Source: Thalassococcus sp. S3 (lineage in GTDB: Bacteria > Pseudomonadota > Alphaproteobacteria > Rhodobacterales > Rhodobacteraceae). From it: a DNA stretch of 64,000 nt. Positions 26,776-36,029 of the stretch are shown piece after piece. Where the stretch lies: positions 3,348,001 to 3,412,000 of the forward strand of contig NZ_CP022303.1 of assembly GCF_004216475.1 (NCBI RefSeq). Reading direction: 5' to 3'. Below the pieces are notes generated by a model, which made no database searches, was not told where the DNA came from, and saw only the letters and a program-made list of their open reading frames with translations. The stretch's first letter is position 1. Each line of letters begins with the position of its first letter. The position numbers and the translations under genes were made by a program.

Positions 26776-27246
26776 TCAAAATTGCTCCCAACTACAGCGA
26801 GCGTTTTCCAGCCGATAGATCTCGAAAAACTGAGTTGCTGCAGGATCGGGTGTACCAAAAGCAACATCACGGTCCGAAAATGAGATAACGATGCGCGCCG
26901 GGTCGAGATCGTGCTGGGCAATATAGGGCACCGCGACCGTCTCGCAGAGGTGATCCATATCGATACCGGCGGTCTCGGCGTCGACACCTCCCGCGTCTCG
27001 CGCGATCTGCGGCGCGATGAACCGGAACCGCACCCAAAGGGCGCCTGGCTCCTCGTCCAGCAGAACCTCGGACAGCACGACATCCTGTCCTGACGGCACC
27101 TGCACGGGAACATCGGCGAAGACAGGAGAGGTCGAGAGCAGCAAACAGATCAAAGAGCAGCCCCGGCCCCAAAAATGGGCTCCTCCCGCCGGGGCTGCGG
27201 ATCGCATGCGCATGGCATGCGGGACCTGTTTCTTAACATAAATCAT
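26776..27246 (-). CDS. Exported protein, probably DUF6497 type
   Basis: 156 residues whose ATG overlaps the stop of the cupin gene as ATGA, which favours the start at 27246 although Met12 or Met14 would give a more usual signal peptide. The hydrophobic stretch CSLICLLLSTSPVFA is followed by a cleavage-like ADVPV. The mature domain carries LDEEPGALWVRFRFIAP, HLCETVAVPYIAQHD, ARIVISFSDRDVAFG and ATQFFEIYRLENARC, with two Cys. The pattern agrees with what I recall of DUF6497 proteins of Rhodobacteraceae; function unknown. Probably periplasmic. Confidence 0.65.
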   Translation of the reverse strand: MIYVKKQVPHAMRMRSAAPAGGAHFWGRGCSLICLLLSTSPVFADVPVQVPSGQDVVLSEVLLDEEPGALWVRFRFIAPQIARDAGGVDAETAGIDMDHLCETVAVPYIAQHDLDPARIVISFSDRDVAFGTPDPAATQFFEIYRLENARCSWEQF

Positions 27247-27641
27247 GGGACGGATTCGTCCTTGGTGTCAAACCTTGCAGGTGACACAATTTCGATCAGC
27301 TCCATGTCGTCGGAATGACGCACCTCGCGATGCTTGATGCCCGGCGGCTGCAACACGCAAGAGCCGGCGCGCAAGATATGCTCGCCCTGCCCTTCGTATT
27401 CAAAAACCACCCAGCCCCGCGTGACGTAGACCATCTGGAAGTCTAGTTCGTGAGAATGCCAGGCACCCGGACTGTCCATGCCGGGCACCGCACGGATCAC
27501 ATGCGCGCCAAAATTACCCTGGGTCGCCGCATCAATGCCAAGATCGCGATATTCAAAGAAGGCCCGCAAGCCCTGCCCGACGAACTTTCCGTCATCGGCA
27601 TGCGAGATGGTGAAGGCCTGATTTTTCCAAAGTTTACTCAT
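27243..27641 (-). CDS. Cupin-domain protein
   Basis: 132 residues forming one small beta-barrel cupin: the metal-site motif is in GAWHSHELDFQMVYVTRGWVVFEYEG (about residues 59-84), with His62, His64 and Glu65 as ligands, and a second motif in VLQPPGIKHREVRH. Single-domain cupins of this type act as dioxygenases, isomerases or effector sensors. GGGAGG precedes the ATG. Overlaps the downstream exported protein gene by four bases. Confidence 0.82.
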   Translation of the reverse strand: MSKLWKNQAFTISHADDGKFVGQGLRAFFEYRDLGIDAATQGNFGAHVIRAVPGMDSPGAWHSHELDFQMVYVTRGWVVFEYEGQGEHILRAGSCVLQPPGIKHREVRHSDDMELIEIVSPARFDTKDESVP

Positions 27642-27665
27642 GCGAGCCTCCCCGCATGAGATGCG

Positions 27666-27923
27666 TTAACGCGCGCGCAACGCTTCGATCAACGCATCTT
27701 TGGTCATGTCCGAACGGCCCTCGACATCCAGCTCTTGCGCGCGTTCGTAGAGTGCGTCCTTGGTCCACTCTTCGTAAGGTGGCGCCTTGCCGCCCTTTTT
27801 GGACGGTTCCATATCCTTGTTGGCCTGAGCATTGGCAATCCGCGCTGCTTTTTCCTTCGACATGCCCTTGTCGCGCAAGCTGTCGTAGGTCTCTTCGTCC
27901 TTGATGCTGGGTCTGTCGGCCAT
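27666..27923 (-). CDS. Small DUF7218/Rho N-terminal-like protein
   Basis: 85 residues from ATG 27923 (MADRPSIKDEETYDSLRDKG). The first part is a charged helix with KGMSKEKAARIANAQ; the C-terminal 45 residues (WTKDALYERAQELDVEGRSDMTKDALIEALR) match the SAP/Rho-N helix-extension-helix pattern that binds nucleic acids. Similar small proteins are widespread and uncharacterised, sometimes stress-linked. It lies in the middle of the pcc small-gene array. Confidence 0.75.
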   Translation of the reverse strand: MADRPSIKDEETYDSLRDKGMSKEKAARIANAQANKDMEPSKKGGKAPPYEEWTKDALYERAQELDVEGRSDMTKDALIEALRAR

Positions 27924-27974
27924 GCGGTGCTCCTTTGTCACGAAACACTTGATGTGGCCTTATGGTTCCAACGC

Positions 27975-28319
27975 TCATACCCACGCCCTCCGCTCAGCGA
28001 AGCGAAGCCACCGTGTGCGATGCCGATCAGACGACAAAAGCTCGGCGATTTGGATCTCAAGATGCCTGCCAATCGGAGGCAGCGCACGCCCGCCCGCCTG
28101 CACATGCAAGGCGTCCGAAGCCTCGCTGACCTGAATAACCGGGGAAAAGCCCCGTACCGTCTGCAGCAGACGCCACAAATCCTGCCGGATCTGATGCGCT
28201 AGGGTCAAGGGATGGACGACCGGAAATGCGGCCGACGCGCTGATATCAAAGCGCGGCGGCGCGTGGCGGAACAGCATCAGCGTTCCGCCCTCCTTCCGGA
28301 TATGCCAGCCTTTCCCCAT
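27975..28319 (-). CDS. Uncharacterised protein co-transcribed with pccB
   Basis: 114 residues beginning four bases after the pccB stop codon, so surely in the same message. ATG 28319 is preferred over the GTG directly before it. The middle part resembles a small alpha/beta unit (HPLTLAHQIRQDLWRLLQTVRGFSPVIQV); the C-terminus is basic (RHRTRWLRFAERRAWV). No known domain recognised. Proximity suggests a link to propionyl-CoA carboxylase, for instance assembly, but this is inference. Confidence 0.65.
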   Translation of the reverse strand: MGKGWHIRKEGGTLMLFRHAPPRFDISASAAFPVVHPLTLAHQIRQDLWRLLQTVRGFSPVIQVSEASDALHVQAGGRALPPIGRHLEIQIAELLSSDRHRTRWLRFAERRAWV

Positions 28320-28323
28320 CACT

Positions 28324-29856
28324 TCACAGCGGAATATTGTCGTGCTTTTTCCAAGGCATCTGCGCCTTCTTGTTCCGCAACGCCGCGAAGGCGCGGGCCA
28401 CCCGGCGGCGGGTCGAACGGGGCTGGATCACCTCGTCAATAAAGCCGCGTTCCGCCGCCACGAAGGGATTGGCGAAGCGGTCTTCGTAATCCGCCGTGTG
28501 CTGGGCGATCTTTTCCGGATCGTTCAGGTCCGCGCGGTGAATGATCTCCGTCGCGCCCTTGGCGCCCATCACCGCGACCTCTGACGTTGGCCAGGCATAG
28601 TTGAAGTCGCCCCGCAGATGCTTGGACGACATCACCACATACGCCCCGCCATACGCCTTGCGGGTGATCACCGTCACTTTCGGCACCGTCGCCTCGCCAT
28701 AGGCAAAGAGCAGTTTGGCACCGTGCTTGATCACGCCGTTATATTCCTGCGTCGTCCCGGGCAGGAAGCCGGGCACGTCCACGAGCGTGAGCAGTGGAAT
28801 GTCAAAGCAATCGCAGAACCGGACAAAGCGCGCGGCCTTACGGGCGCTGTCGATGTCCAGAACACCGGCCAGCACCATCGGCTGGTTGGCCACTACGCCC
28901 ACGGTCTGGCCTTCCAGCCGGATGAAGCCGGTGATGATGTTTTTCGCGAACTCTTCCTGGATCTCGTAGAAGTCACCTTCATCGGCAAGCTTCAGGATCA
29001 ACTCTTTCATATCGTAGGGCTGATTGGGGTTTTCCGGCACCAGTGTGTCGAGCGATGTTTCGATCCGGGCTGGATCATCGAAGAATGGCCGGACGGGCGG
29101 CTTTTCCTGATTGTTCAGAGGCAGGAAATCCACCAGACGGCGTATCTCGGCCAGTGCTTCGACATCGTTCTCAAAGGCACCATCCGCGACCGAGGATTTA
29201 CGGGTGTGGGTCGTCGCCCCGCCCAGCTCCTCGGCGGTCACGACCTCGTTGGTGACGGTTTTCACCACATCCGGGCCGGTGACGAACATGTAAGAGCTGT
29301 CCTTGACCATGAAGATGAAGTCGGTCATCGCAGGCGAATAGACCGCACCGCCCGCGCAGGGCCCCATGATCACGCTGATCTGCGGCACCACGCCCGAGGC
29401 CATGATGTTGCGCTGGAACACATCGCCGTAGCCTGCAAGCGAATCCACGCCTTCCTGGATCCGGGCGCCGCCCGAGTCGTTGATACCGATCACCGGCGCC
29501 CCGGTTTCGATTGCCATATCCATGATCTTGCAGATCTTCTTGGCATGCGTTTCCGACACCGATCCGCCCAAAACGGTGAAATCCTGGCTAAAGACATACA
29601 CCATGCGTCCGTTGATCGTGCCCCAGCCGGTGACCACGCCATCGCCCGCAGGCTTTTGTTTTTCCATCCCAAAATCGGTACAGCGATGAGTGACGAACAT
29701 GTCGAATTCTTCGAAACTGCCTTCGTCGAGCAAAAGCTCGATCCGCTCGCGTGCGGTCAGCTTGCCGCGACCGTGCTGGGCGTCGATGCGCTTTTGCCCT
29801 CCGCCCAGACGAGCGGCCTGGCGGCGGTCTTCGAGTTCGGACAGGATGTCTTTCAT
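28324..29856 (-). CDS. pccB: Propionyl-CoA carboxylase beta subunit
   Basis: 510 residues of the carboxyltransferase family: N-terminal half with [20 protein letters not shown] and [16 protein letters not shown]-terminal half with [29 protein letters not shown] and the acyl-CoA/biotin site [12 protein letters not shown]. It moves the carboxyl group from biotin on PccA to propionyl-CoA, giving methylmalonyl-CoA. Upstream lie palindromes of the TTTGCAAA type expected for control by the ScfR-type regulator encoded 1.5 kb away. Confidence 0.96.
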   Translation of the reverse strand: MKDILSELEDRRQAARLGGGQKRIDAQHGRGKLTARERIELLLDEGSFEEFDMFVTHRCTDFGMEKQKPAGDGVVTGWGTINGRMVYVFSQDFTVLGGSVSETHAKKICKIMDMAIETGAPVIGINDSGGARIQEGVDSLAGYGDVFQRNIMASGVVPQISVIMGPCAGGAVYSPAMTDFIFMVKDSSYMFVTGPDVVKTVTNEVVTAEELGGATTHTRKSSVADGAFENDVEALAEIRRLVDFLPLNNQEKPPVRPFFDDPARIETSLDTLVPENPNQPYDMKELILKLADEGDFYEIQEEFAKNIITGFIRLEGQTVGVVANQPMVLAGVLDIDSARKAARFVRFCDCFDIPLLTLVDVPGFLPGTTQEYNGVIKHGAKLLFAYGEATVPKVTVITRKAYGGAYVVMSSKHLRGDFNYAWPTSEVAVMGAKGATEIIHRADLNDPEKIAQHTADYEDRFANPFVAAERGFIDEVIQPRSTRRRVARAFAALRNKKAQMPWKKHDNIPL

Positions 29857-29924
29857 CGTTGGGATCCCCTTGAAAATTTGGGCGGGTTATACGAATTCGT
29901 GCGGGTGGACCAAAGAGGATTTCA

Positions 29925-29970
29925 GCAAATTTGCAAATATTCTGCATGCGCACTGAAGCAAAATGCAAAA
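29925..29970 (-). promoter_or_regulatory. Putative ScfR/PccR operator in front of pccB
   Basis: Two overlapping perfect palindromes, GCAAATTTGC (29925-29934) and ATTTGCAAAT (29929-29938), are followed by the repeat GCAAAATGCAAAA at 29958-29970, i.e. TTTTGCATTTTGC on the pccB strand. Regulators of the short-chain fatty acyl-CoA class (PccR of Rhodobacter sphaeroides) are reported to act at TTTGCAAA-like sites. The element is 69-114 bases upstream of pccB and also close to the divergent MFS gene. Confidence 0.7.
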
Positions 29971-30039
29971 TAGCTAATTAACACGCGCAATTCCGGCCTT
30001 GAGTGGACAAGCCGCCGCCCACCCCATAAATCGCCAGAT

Positions 30040-31257
30040 ATGTCTGCCGCGCCCGATGTCCGGTTTCTTGACCGGACCAGCCCCCCTCATATCGCCACGC
30101 TGATCCTGCTGTCGGGTCTGTCGGCGCTGGCGATGAACATTTTCCTGCCCAGTCTGCCCGGCATGACCGAGCATTTCGAAACAGACTATCGCGTGATGCA
30201 ACTTTCGGTTGCGGTCTATCTTGGCGTGAACGCCGCCCTGCAAATCGTGATCGGCCCCGTGTCCGACAAGTTCGGCCGGCGCCCGGTGATCCTTTGGGGA
30301 TTGGTGCTTTTTCTCTTGGCCACGCTGGGCTGTATCCTCGCCCCAACGGCCGAGGTCTTCCTCTTTTTCCGGATGTGCCAAGCTGTGATCGCCGTGGCCA
30401 TGGTCCTCAGCCGCGCCGCTGTCAGGGACATGTTTCCGCAGGACAAGGCCGCCAGCATGATCGGCTACGTGACGATGGGGATGGCCGTTGTGCCGATGAT
30501 CGGACCAGCCATCGGCGGCGCGCTGGATGAGGTTTTCGGCTGGAAGGCAAACTTCTGGATGCTCATCATCCTTGGCGCGATGACGCTTGGCCTCGCATGG
30601 TCCGATCTGGGCGAAACCGCCCGCGCCTCGGGCAAGAGCCTGGGCCAACAATTCGGTGAATATCCCGAACTCCTGACCTCTCCCCGCTTCTGGGGATATT
30701 CGATGGCCTCCGCCCTCACCTCCGGCGCATTCTTCGCCTATCTGGGCGGGGCACCCTTCGTCGGCAGCACGATCTTCGGCCTCTCGCCCGCAGAACTGGG
30801 CATATATTTCGGCGCGCCCGCCATCGGGTATTTCGCCGGCAATTTTCTGACCGGGCGCTTTGCAGTGAAATACGGCGTCAACAGGATGGTCTATTGGGGC
30901 TGCCTGCTGAATGCGGGCGGGGTCGCGATCTCGCTGATACTGTTCTATCTCGGCTTGCAGTCCGCCGTCGTTTTCTTCGGTTTCATGACCTTCGTGGGCC
31001 TCGGCAACGGCATGTCGATCCCCAACGCCACTGCCGGGATGCTATCGGTTCGCCCGCATCTCGCCGGTACCGCCTCGGGCCTTGGCGGTGCGATCATGCT
31101 GGGTGGCGGCGCGGGGCTCAGCGCGCTGGCCGGGCTTCTTTTGACCGAGGAAACGGGCGCCTTTCCCTTGCTCTGGATGATGGTGATTACCGGCACCCTG
31201 GGCGTCATAGCCATCCGTTACGTTATGTTCCGCGAAAAACAGATCGGCGCCGCCTGA
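30040..31257 (+). CDS. MFS exporter, Bcr/CflA type
   Basis: 405 residues with twelve predicted transmembrane helices. The loop 2-3 signature reads GPVSDKFGRRPVILWG (about residues 69-84), and the segment FLPSLPGMTEHFETDYRVMQLSVAVYLG with RAAVRDMFPQDKAASMIGY is typical of the Bcr/CflA drug-resistance branch. Probably a proton antiporter exporting small organics. It lies between pccB, from which it diverges, and the acyl-CoA regulator, so it may be under the same control. Confidence 0.88.
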   Translation: MSAAPDVRFLDRTSPPHIATLILLSGLSALAMNIFLPSLPGMTEHFETDYRVMQLSVAVYLGVNAALQIVIGPVSDKFGRRPVILWGLVLFLLATLGCILAPTAEVFLFFRMCQAVIAVAMVLSRAAVRDMFPQDKAASMIGYVTMGMAVVPMIGPAIGGALDEVFGWKANFWMLIILGAMTLGLAWSDLGETARASGKSLGQQFGEYPELLTSPRFWGYSMASALTSGAFFAYLGGAPFVGSTIFGLSPAELGIYFGAPAIGYFAGNFLTGRFAVKYGVNRMVYWGCLLNAGGVAISLILFYLGLQSAVVFFGFMTFVGLGNGMSIPNATAGMLSVRPHLAGTASGLGGAIMLGGGAGLSALAGLLLTEETGAFPLLWMMVITGTLGVIAIRYVMFREKQIGAA

Positions 31258-31270
31258 CTTGTCGCGATGC

Positions 31271-31310
31271 CTTTGCAAAGGTAGCCTGAGCGAAATGCAA
31301 ACCTGCAAAG
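31271..31310 (+). promoter_or_regulatory. Putative autoregulatory ScfR site
   Basis: CTTTGCAAAG at 31271-31280 is a perfect palindrome; AATGCAAAC and TGCAAAG repeats follow at 31295-31310, ending eight bases before the regulator's ATG. These match the element in front of pccB, so the regulator probably binds its own leader. The location overlapping the ribosome binding region suggests repression. Confidence 0.7.
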
Positions 31311-31317
31311 GCAGATC

Positions 31318-32712
31318 ATGGCCACTCAGAAACTCTACGCCGGAGCCAAGCTGCGCGAAATGCGCACACGGATGGGGCTGACCCAGAAGGATTTCGCCGA
31401 AAAGCTGGGTGTGTCGCTGCCCTATCTCAACCAGATGGAGAACAACAACCGCCCCGTCAGCACGACCGTGGTGCTGGCCCTGGCGCAGGAGTTTGGCATC
31501 GACGTCACCGAACTCAGCACCGGCGACAGCGAACGTCTGGTCAGCGATATGCGTGAAGCGCTCGCCGATCCGGTCTTTGCCGATGACATGCCCCCCCTCG
31601 CCGATCTGCGCCTGACGGCCTCCAACGCGCCCGCCCTGGCCCGGGCCCTGATCACCCTGCACCGCAATTACCGCCAGACACACGAGCGTCTCGCCTCTCT
31701 CGACGAGGCACTGGGGCGCGAGGATGCCCGCGTGCAGGCCAGCCCCTGGGACGAGGTGCGTGACTTCTTTCACTATTGCGACAATTACATCGACGCAGTG
31801 GACCGCGCGGCCGAACACTTTGCTCAATCCAACGAGAGCAACATGCGAGCCACCGCTTTGCAGGCCCTTCACGATATGGGCGTGTCGGTGCAGTGGAACG
31901 ACGTGCCAACCATGCGCCGCTTCGAGGTCGAAAGCCGCGTGCTCCACCTCTCCTCCCGCGCCGCGCCCGAAACGCAAGTCTTCCAGCTTCTTTTGCAGGT
32001 CGCGCTGCTACGGCAGGACAAACTGCTGGAGGCCACGCTGGATTTCGCCCGGTTCCAAAGCGCAGATGCCCGCGCCATCGCCAAGATCGGCCTCGCCAAC
32101 TACTTCGCCGGGGCAGCCCTCATGCCCTACACCGCGTTCCAGCAGGCCGCCCAGGACAGCCGCCACGATCTTGAACTGCTCGGCGGACGGTTCGGCGCCT
32201 CGATCGAACAGGTGGCCCACCGCCTCTCGACCCTCCAGCGGCCCGGCGCCAAGGGCATACCCTTCTTCTTTGTCCGCGTCGATCAGGCCGGCACTATCAC
32301 CAAGCGCCATTCGGCCACGCGCCTGCAATTCGCCCGCTTCGGCGGCGCCTGCCCGCTCTGGAACGTGCACCGGGCCTTCGAAACGCCCGGCCGGTTCCTC
32401 CGCCAGCTCGCAGAAACGCCCGATGGCGTGCGCTATATCAGTCTCGCCCGTGACGTCTCCAAATCCGGCGGGTCCTACGGCGCGCCGGTGCGCCGCTATG
32501 CCATCGCCCTCGGCTGCGAGGTCAAACATGCAGGCTCTCTGGTCTATGCTGACAATCTCGACATCTCCAATGCCAGCGCATTTGAACCCATCGGCATCTC
32601 CTGCCGCATCTGCGAGCGCAAGCTCTGCCACCAGCGTTCCGTTCCACCGCTTGAGCGGCAGCTCAACATCAACACCAACCGCCGCGACATCCTGCCTTAC
32701 GAGGTCCGTTAG
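31318..32712 (+). CDS. ScfR/PccR-type short-chain fatty acyl-CoA regulator
   Basis: 464 residues. An XRE helix-turn-helix occupies about residues 8-65 (LREMRTRMGLTQKDFAEKLGVSLPYLNQMENN), a long helical middle part follows, and the C-terminal region contains the family signature CRICERKLCHQRSVPP with three Cys. This architecture is that of RamB/PrpC-like regulators and of PccR, which governs propionyl-CoA carboxylase genes in Rhodobacter. Ligand is likely propionyl-CoA or a related acyl-CoA. The nearby pccB and the operator-like repeats in both leaders support the assignment. The symbol is left empty because orthology with pccR is inferred by eye. Confidence 0.88.
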   Translation: MATQKLYAGAKLREMRTRMGLTQKDFAEKLGVSLPYLNQMENNNRPVSTTVVLALAQEFGIDVTELSTGDSERLVSDMREALADPVFADDMPPLADLRLTASNAPALARALITLHRNYRQTHERLASLDEALGREDARVQASPWDEVRDFFHYCDNYIDAVDRAAEHFAQSNESNMRATALQALHDMGVSVQWNDVPTMRRFEVESRVLHLSSRAAPETQVFQLLLQVALLRQDKLLEATLDFARFQSADARAIAKIGLANYFAGAALMPYTAFQQAAQDSRHDLELLGGRFGASIEQVAHRLSTLQRPGAKGIPFFFVRVDQAGTITKRHSATRLQFARFGGACPLWNVHRAFETPGRFLRQLAETPDGVRYISLARDVSKSGGSYGAPVRRYAIALGCEVKHAGSLVYADNLDISNASAFEPIGISCRICERKLCHQRSVPPLERQLNINTNRRDILPYEVR

Positions 32713-32760
32713 GCGCGGCGCGCAGGTCCCCTGCTTCTTCTCGATAAAAATACGGGATAT

Positions 32761-32781
32761 CCCGCGCTCTCAACACGCGGG
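32761..32781 (-). terminator. Stem-loop after the YdcH-like gene
   Basis: CCCGCG (32761-32766) and CGCGGG (32776-32781) form a 6-bp GC stem eight bases past the minus-strand stop; a T-rich tract follows some 20 bases later. Moderate candidate terminator, possibly also for the converging regulator gene. Confidence 0.45.
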
Positions 32782-32788
32782 ACGCTCC

Positions 32789-33028
32789 TTAGACGCGGGA
32801 GAGGATCCCCCAGATCTTGTCCTTTAGCTCCATTCTCTTCTTGCGCAGCTCCTGTTCCTCGAATTCCTCCATCGGTTCCACTCGTGTCTCTGCGCGGTGC
32901 ACCGCGCGGTTGATCCGGTGATACTGATCCATCAACCGCGCAAAATGCCCGTTTTCCGCTTTCAAACGCTGCATTTCCGGCACCTTTTCAGGGAATTCGT
33001 CGGCAAGCTCATGCGGGGTGTGGGACAT
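32789..33028 (-). CDS. DUF465/YdcH-like protein
   Basis: 79 residues from ATG 33028, all helical and charged: MSHTPHELADEFPEK, then LMDQYHRINRAVHRAETRVEP and EQELRKKRMELKDKIWGIL. The pattern HxLxxEFPE ... LxxxYHxxxxxIxRxE ... LRKxRLxLKDxI is that of the DUF465/YdcH family, short coiled-coil proteins of unknown role. AGGAG precedes the start. Confidence 0.85.
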   Translation of the reverse strand: MSHTPHELADEFPEKVPEMQRLKAENGHFARLMDQYHRINRAVHRAETRVEPMEEFEEQELRKKRMELKDKIWGILSRV

Positions 33029-33174
33029 GTGGTCTCCTTTCGCTCCTCTTGGGATCACAGCCTAAAGCGCGTTGGGCAGCCCGCACTTTGACCCCGATCA
33101 ATCCAGTCAAGAGAATGGTGAAAATGTCGGAAACTGGACGGACACTTGCCTGGATGCGCCGTTCCATGGGCGGC

Positions 33175-34281
33175 ATGAAGATCAAAGATATCCGCATCCG
33201 CCCCCTCACTCTTCCGCTGCGCCAGCCCTATCACTGGACACAAGGCATTCGCACCTCGTTCTCGGTCAACGTCATAGAGCTTGAGGCAGCCGACGGCACA
33301 ATCGGCGTTGGCGAGTGCACCGTTGCGCCAAATCAAGAGGCCTCCGCCCGCATCCTGCGAACGCTGGCCCAAACGCTCATCGGCGAGAGCCTCTATGACG
33401 CGGCTCCGCTGCGCGACCGCATATTGCGGGAGCATTACATGGCGGTCGGCGCCAACACGATGCGCGCCGCCAACCAGATGCTGGCCGGTCTCGATTTCGC
33501 CGTCTGGGACGCGCAGGGCAAGGTCGCGGGCCGTCCGGTCAGCGACCTGTTGGGCGGCGCCTATCGCCGCAAGGTGGGCTATTTCTTCTTTCTGCAGGGC
33601 GACACGCCCGAAGACCTCGCCCGGCACGCCGCCAAAGGCGCCGCCGCCGGAGAACGCGTCTTTTATCTCAAAGTGGGTCGCCCGGATCAAGAGGCAGATA
33701 TCGACATCGTCCGCGCCGTGCGGGCAGAGATCGGCGAGGCCCGCCTGCGCCTCGACGCCAACGAGGGCTGGGACCCGTATCGCGCTATCCGCATGTGCCG
33801 CAAGCTCGAGCCCTTCGATATCGACTTCATCGAACAGCCCACTTCAAGCTGGTCTCTGGAGGCCATGGCGCATGTGCGCCAATCGGTCGGCATTCCCATC
33901 GTCGCCGATCAAGCCGCCTTCACCCTCTATGATGTCTATGAGATCTGCCGCCGCCGCGCCGCCGACATGATCTGCATCGGACCACGCGAAGTGGGCGGCA
34001 TCCAGAACATGCTTAAGGCCGCCACAGTGGCCGAGGCGGCGGGCCTCTCGATCTGCATTCATTCGAGCTTCACCACCGGCATCACCACAGCTGCCGAGCA
34101 TCAGATTGCCCGGATGATCCCCAACCTCGACGACGGCAACCAGATCATGTGGCAACTGGCCCGCGACAATATCGTTGCGCACCCCTCCATCGCACCGCAG
34201 CACGGCTGGCTGGAGATGCCGGACGCCCCGGGCCTCGGCATCACGCTGGACGAAACGATAATCGCGGCGCACGCCAACTAG
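33175..34281 (+). CDS. Enolase-superfamily (mandelate racemase/muconate lactonizing) enzyme
   Basis: 368 residues from the ATG at 33175 ([16 protein letters not shown], the usual family beginning); ATGs at 33124 and 33115 would add a basic leader. Metal ligands are visible as Asp194 (LDANEGW), Glu220 (FIEQP) and Asp245 (VADQAAF). The KxK motif of the barrel is reduced to Tyr164-Leu-Lys166, and the Lys expected before x-G-G on the opposite side is Glu272 (REVGGI); His296 follows in CIHSS. It should still form the enolate of a carboxylate substrate but with altered acid/base residues. It is convergent with betA (4-base overlap). Substrate unknown; a betaine or hydroxy acid is an inference from context. 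Confidence 0.82.
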   Translation: MKIKDIRIRPLTLPLRQPYHWTQGIRTSFSVNVIELEAADGTIGVGECTVAPNQEASARILRTLAQTLIGESLYDAAPLRDRILREHYMAVGANTMRAANQMLAGLDFAVWDAQGKVAGRPVSDLLGGAYRRKVGYFFFLQGDTPEDLARHAAKGAAAGERVFYLKVGRPDQEADIDIVRAVRAEIGEARLRLDANEGWDPYRAIRMCRKLEPFDIDFIEQPTSSWSLEAMAHVRQSVGIPIVADQAAFTLYDVYEICRRRAADMICIGPREVGGIQNMLKAATVAEAAGLSICIHSSFTTGITTAAEHQIARMIPNLDDGNQIMWQLARDNIVAHPSIAPQHGWLEMPDAPGLGITLDETIIAAHAN

Positions 34282-35936
34282 CGCTGCGCCGTCTCCCATT
34301 CCGGATGGATCCAGGGCCGGTCATTGGCACGTGGCAAGGGATCACGACCCAGGATATGATCGCTCACCTTCTCGCCCACCATGATCGACGGTGCATTCAG
34401 ATTGCCGTTCGTGATGCGAGGAAAGACGCTGCTATCCGCGACCCGCAGCCGGTCGATACCGATCACCCGCCCCTCCGGATCGACCACAGCCATCGGATCA
34501 GAGGCACGCCCGATCCTGCAGGTCCCGCAAGGGTGATAGGCACTCTCCACATGCTCGGAAATGAAGGCGTCTAGCTCGTCATCTGACTGCGCCGAGGCAC
34601 CAGGCTGAATCTCGTGCCGCACGAAAGGCTCAAAGGCCGGCTGGGCAAAGATCTCGCGCGTCAGGCGAATACAGGTCCGGAAGTCCTCCCAATCCTGCGG
34701 ATCGGACATGTAGTTAAACCGGATCACCGGTGCCGCGGCCGGATCAGACGACCGCAGCGTCACCGACCCGCGAGAGGCCGACCGCATCGGTCCCACATGG
34801 GCCTGAAACCCGTGCCCCTCCGCCGGCGCATGCCCGTCATAGCGCACCGCCATCGGTAGGAAGTGATACTGGATATCCGGGTAAGGAATGCCTGCCCGGC
34901 TCCGGATGAAGGCCGCGCTTTCAAACTGGTTCGACGCGCCAAGCCCTGTCTTGGTAAAGAGCCATTGCGCACCAATCACCGCCTTGCTGACCACGTTCCA
35001 ATGCCTGTAAAGCGTGATCGGCTGCGCCGCCGCCATCTGGATATAAAGCTCCAGATGGTCCTGCAGGTTGGCCCCCACGCCGGGCCGGTCCGCAACCACC
35101 TCGATCCCGTGTTCGGCCAGATGCGCCGCCGGTCCGATCCCCGACAGCATCAAGAGCTTCGGCGAGTTGATCGATGAGGCCGCCAGCACCACCTCGCGCC
35201 GCGCCCGCACGATCTGTCGGATGCCACCGCGCTCCAGTTCGACACCCGTGGCGCGCCCCTCTTCGATCATGATCCGGCAGGCCAGTCCACGGACCAGTTC
35301 GCACTTGCCACGCTTCATGGCGGGCCGAAGATAGGCATTGGCTGCAGACCAGCGCCGTCCGTGCCAGACGGTCTGCTCCATCGGGCCAAAGCCTTCCTGC
35401 TTCTCGCCGTTATAGTCGTCGGTGACCTCGTAGCCCGCCTGCTGGCCCGCCTCTACGAAAGCGTCGAACAAGGGATTGTCGCGGGGGCCGCGCGTCACAT
35501 GCAGCGGCCCGTCCTTGCCCCGCCAGGCCGGATCGCCGCCATGCCCACCGTCATGCCAGTTTTCCATTCGCCGGAAGTACGGCAGCACATCCGCATAAGC
35601 CCAGCCATCCGCACCTTCCTCGGCCCAATGGTCGTAATCCATCGCGTGCCCGCGCACATAGACCATGCCGTTGATGGACGACGACCCGCCCACCACTTTG
35701 CCGCGCGGACAGGCAAGCCTGCGCCCGCCCAGATGCGGCTCGGGCTCGGACATATACCCCCAGTCATAACGCGACATATTCATCGGATAGCTGAGCGCGG
35801 CCGGCATCTGGATGAACGGCCCCGCATCGGTGCCGCCATGTTCGATCACCAGAACCGACGCGCCGCTCTCGGCCAGCCGATATGCGGTGGCACAGCCCCC
35901 AGAGCCTGCCCCGACGATGACGAAATCCGCCTGCAT
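34278..35936 (-). CDS. betA: Choline dehydrogenase
   Basis: 552 residues of the GMC flavoprotein family. FAD-binding [16 protein letters not shown] starts at residue 8; the GMC signatures [18 protein letters not shown] (about residues 80-97) and [17 protein letters not shown] (about 256-272) are intact; the C-terminal active-site His is in [10 protein letters not shown] with the closing N in [13 protein letters not shown]. It oxidises choline to betaine aldehyde at the membrane. It is the last gene of betI-betC-betB-betA, separated from betB by a terminator-like hairpin. Confidence 0.95.
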   Translation of the reverse strand: MQADFVIVGAGSGGCATAYRLAESGASVLVIEHGGTDAGPFIQMPAALSYPMNMSRYDWGYMSEPEPHLGGRRLACPRGKVVGGSSSINGMVYVRGHAMDYDHWAEEGADGWAYADVLPYFRRMENWHDGGHGGDPAWRGKDGPLHVTRGPRDNPLFDAFVEAGQQAGYEVTDDYNGEKQEGFGPMEQTVWHGRRWSAANAYLRPAMKRGKCELVRGLACRIMIEEGRATGVELERGGIRQIVRARREVVLAASSINSPKLLMLSGIGPAAHLAEHGIEVVADRPGVGANLQDHLELYIQMAAAQPITLYRHWNVVSKAVIGAQWLFTKTGLGASNQFESAAFIRSRAGIPYPDIQYHFLPMAVRYDGHAPAEGHGFQAHVGPMRSASRGSVTLRSSDPAAAPVIRFNYMSDPQDWEDFRTCIRLTREIFAQPAFEPFVRHEIQPGASAQSDDELDAFISEHVESAYHPCGTCRIGRASDPMAVVDPEGRVIGIDRLRVADSSVFPRITNGNLNAPSIMVGEKVSDHILGRDPLPRANDRPWIHPEWETAQR

Positions 35937-35991
35937 CTCAGCATGCCCCCGGCAAGCGAGACGTGCCGCGTGCGGGCAAGCACCAAAAAAG

Positions 35992-36005
35992 GCGTGCGCG
36001 CACGC
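35992..36005 (-). terminator. Hairpin with T-run between betB and betA
   Basis: The 14-bp palindrome GCGTGCGCGCACGC is followed on the minus strand by CTTTTTTGG. It lies 24 bases after the betB stop and 56 before the betA start. The stem is short (five pairs with a CGCG loop), so it may only partly reduce betA transcription. Confidence 0.6.
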
Positions 36006-36029
36006 GCTCCTTTTGACAAGAGCCCCGCA

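Noticed and set aside
28618..29973. 451-codon plus-strand frame opposite pccB
   Set aside because: His/Arg-rich product with no domain, lying exactly over pccB and its leader.
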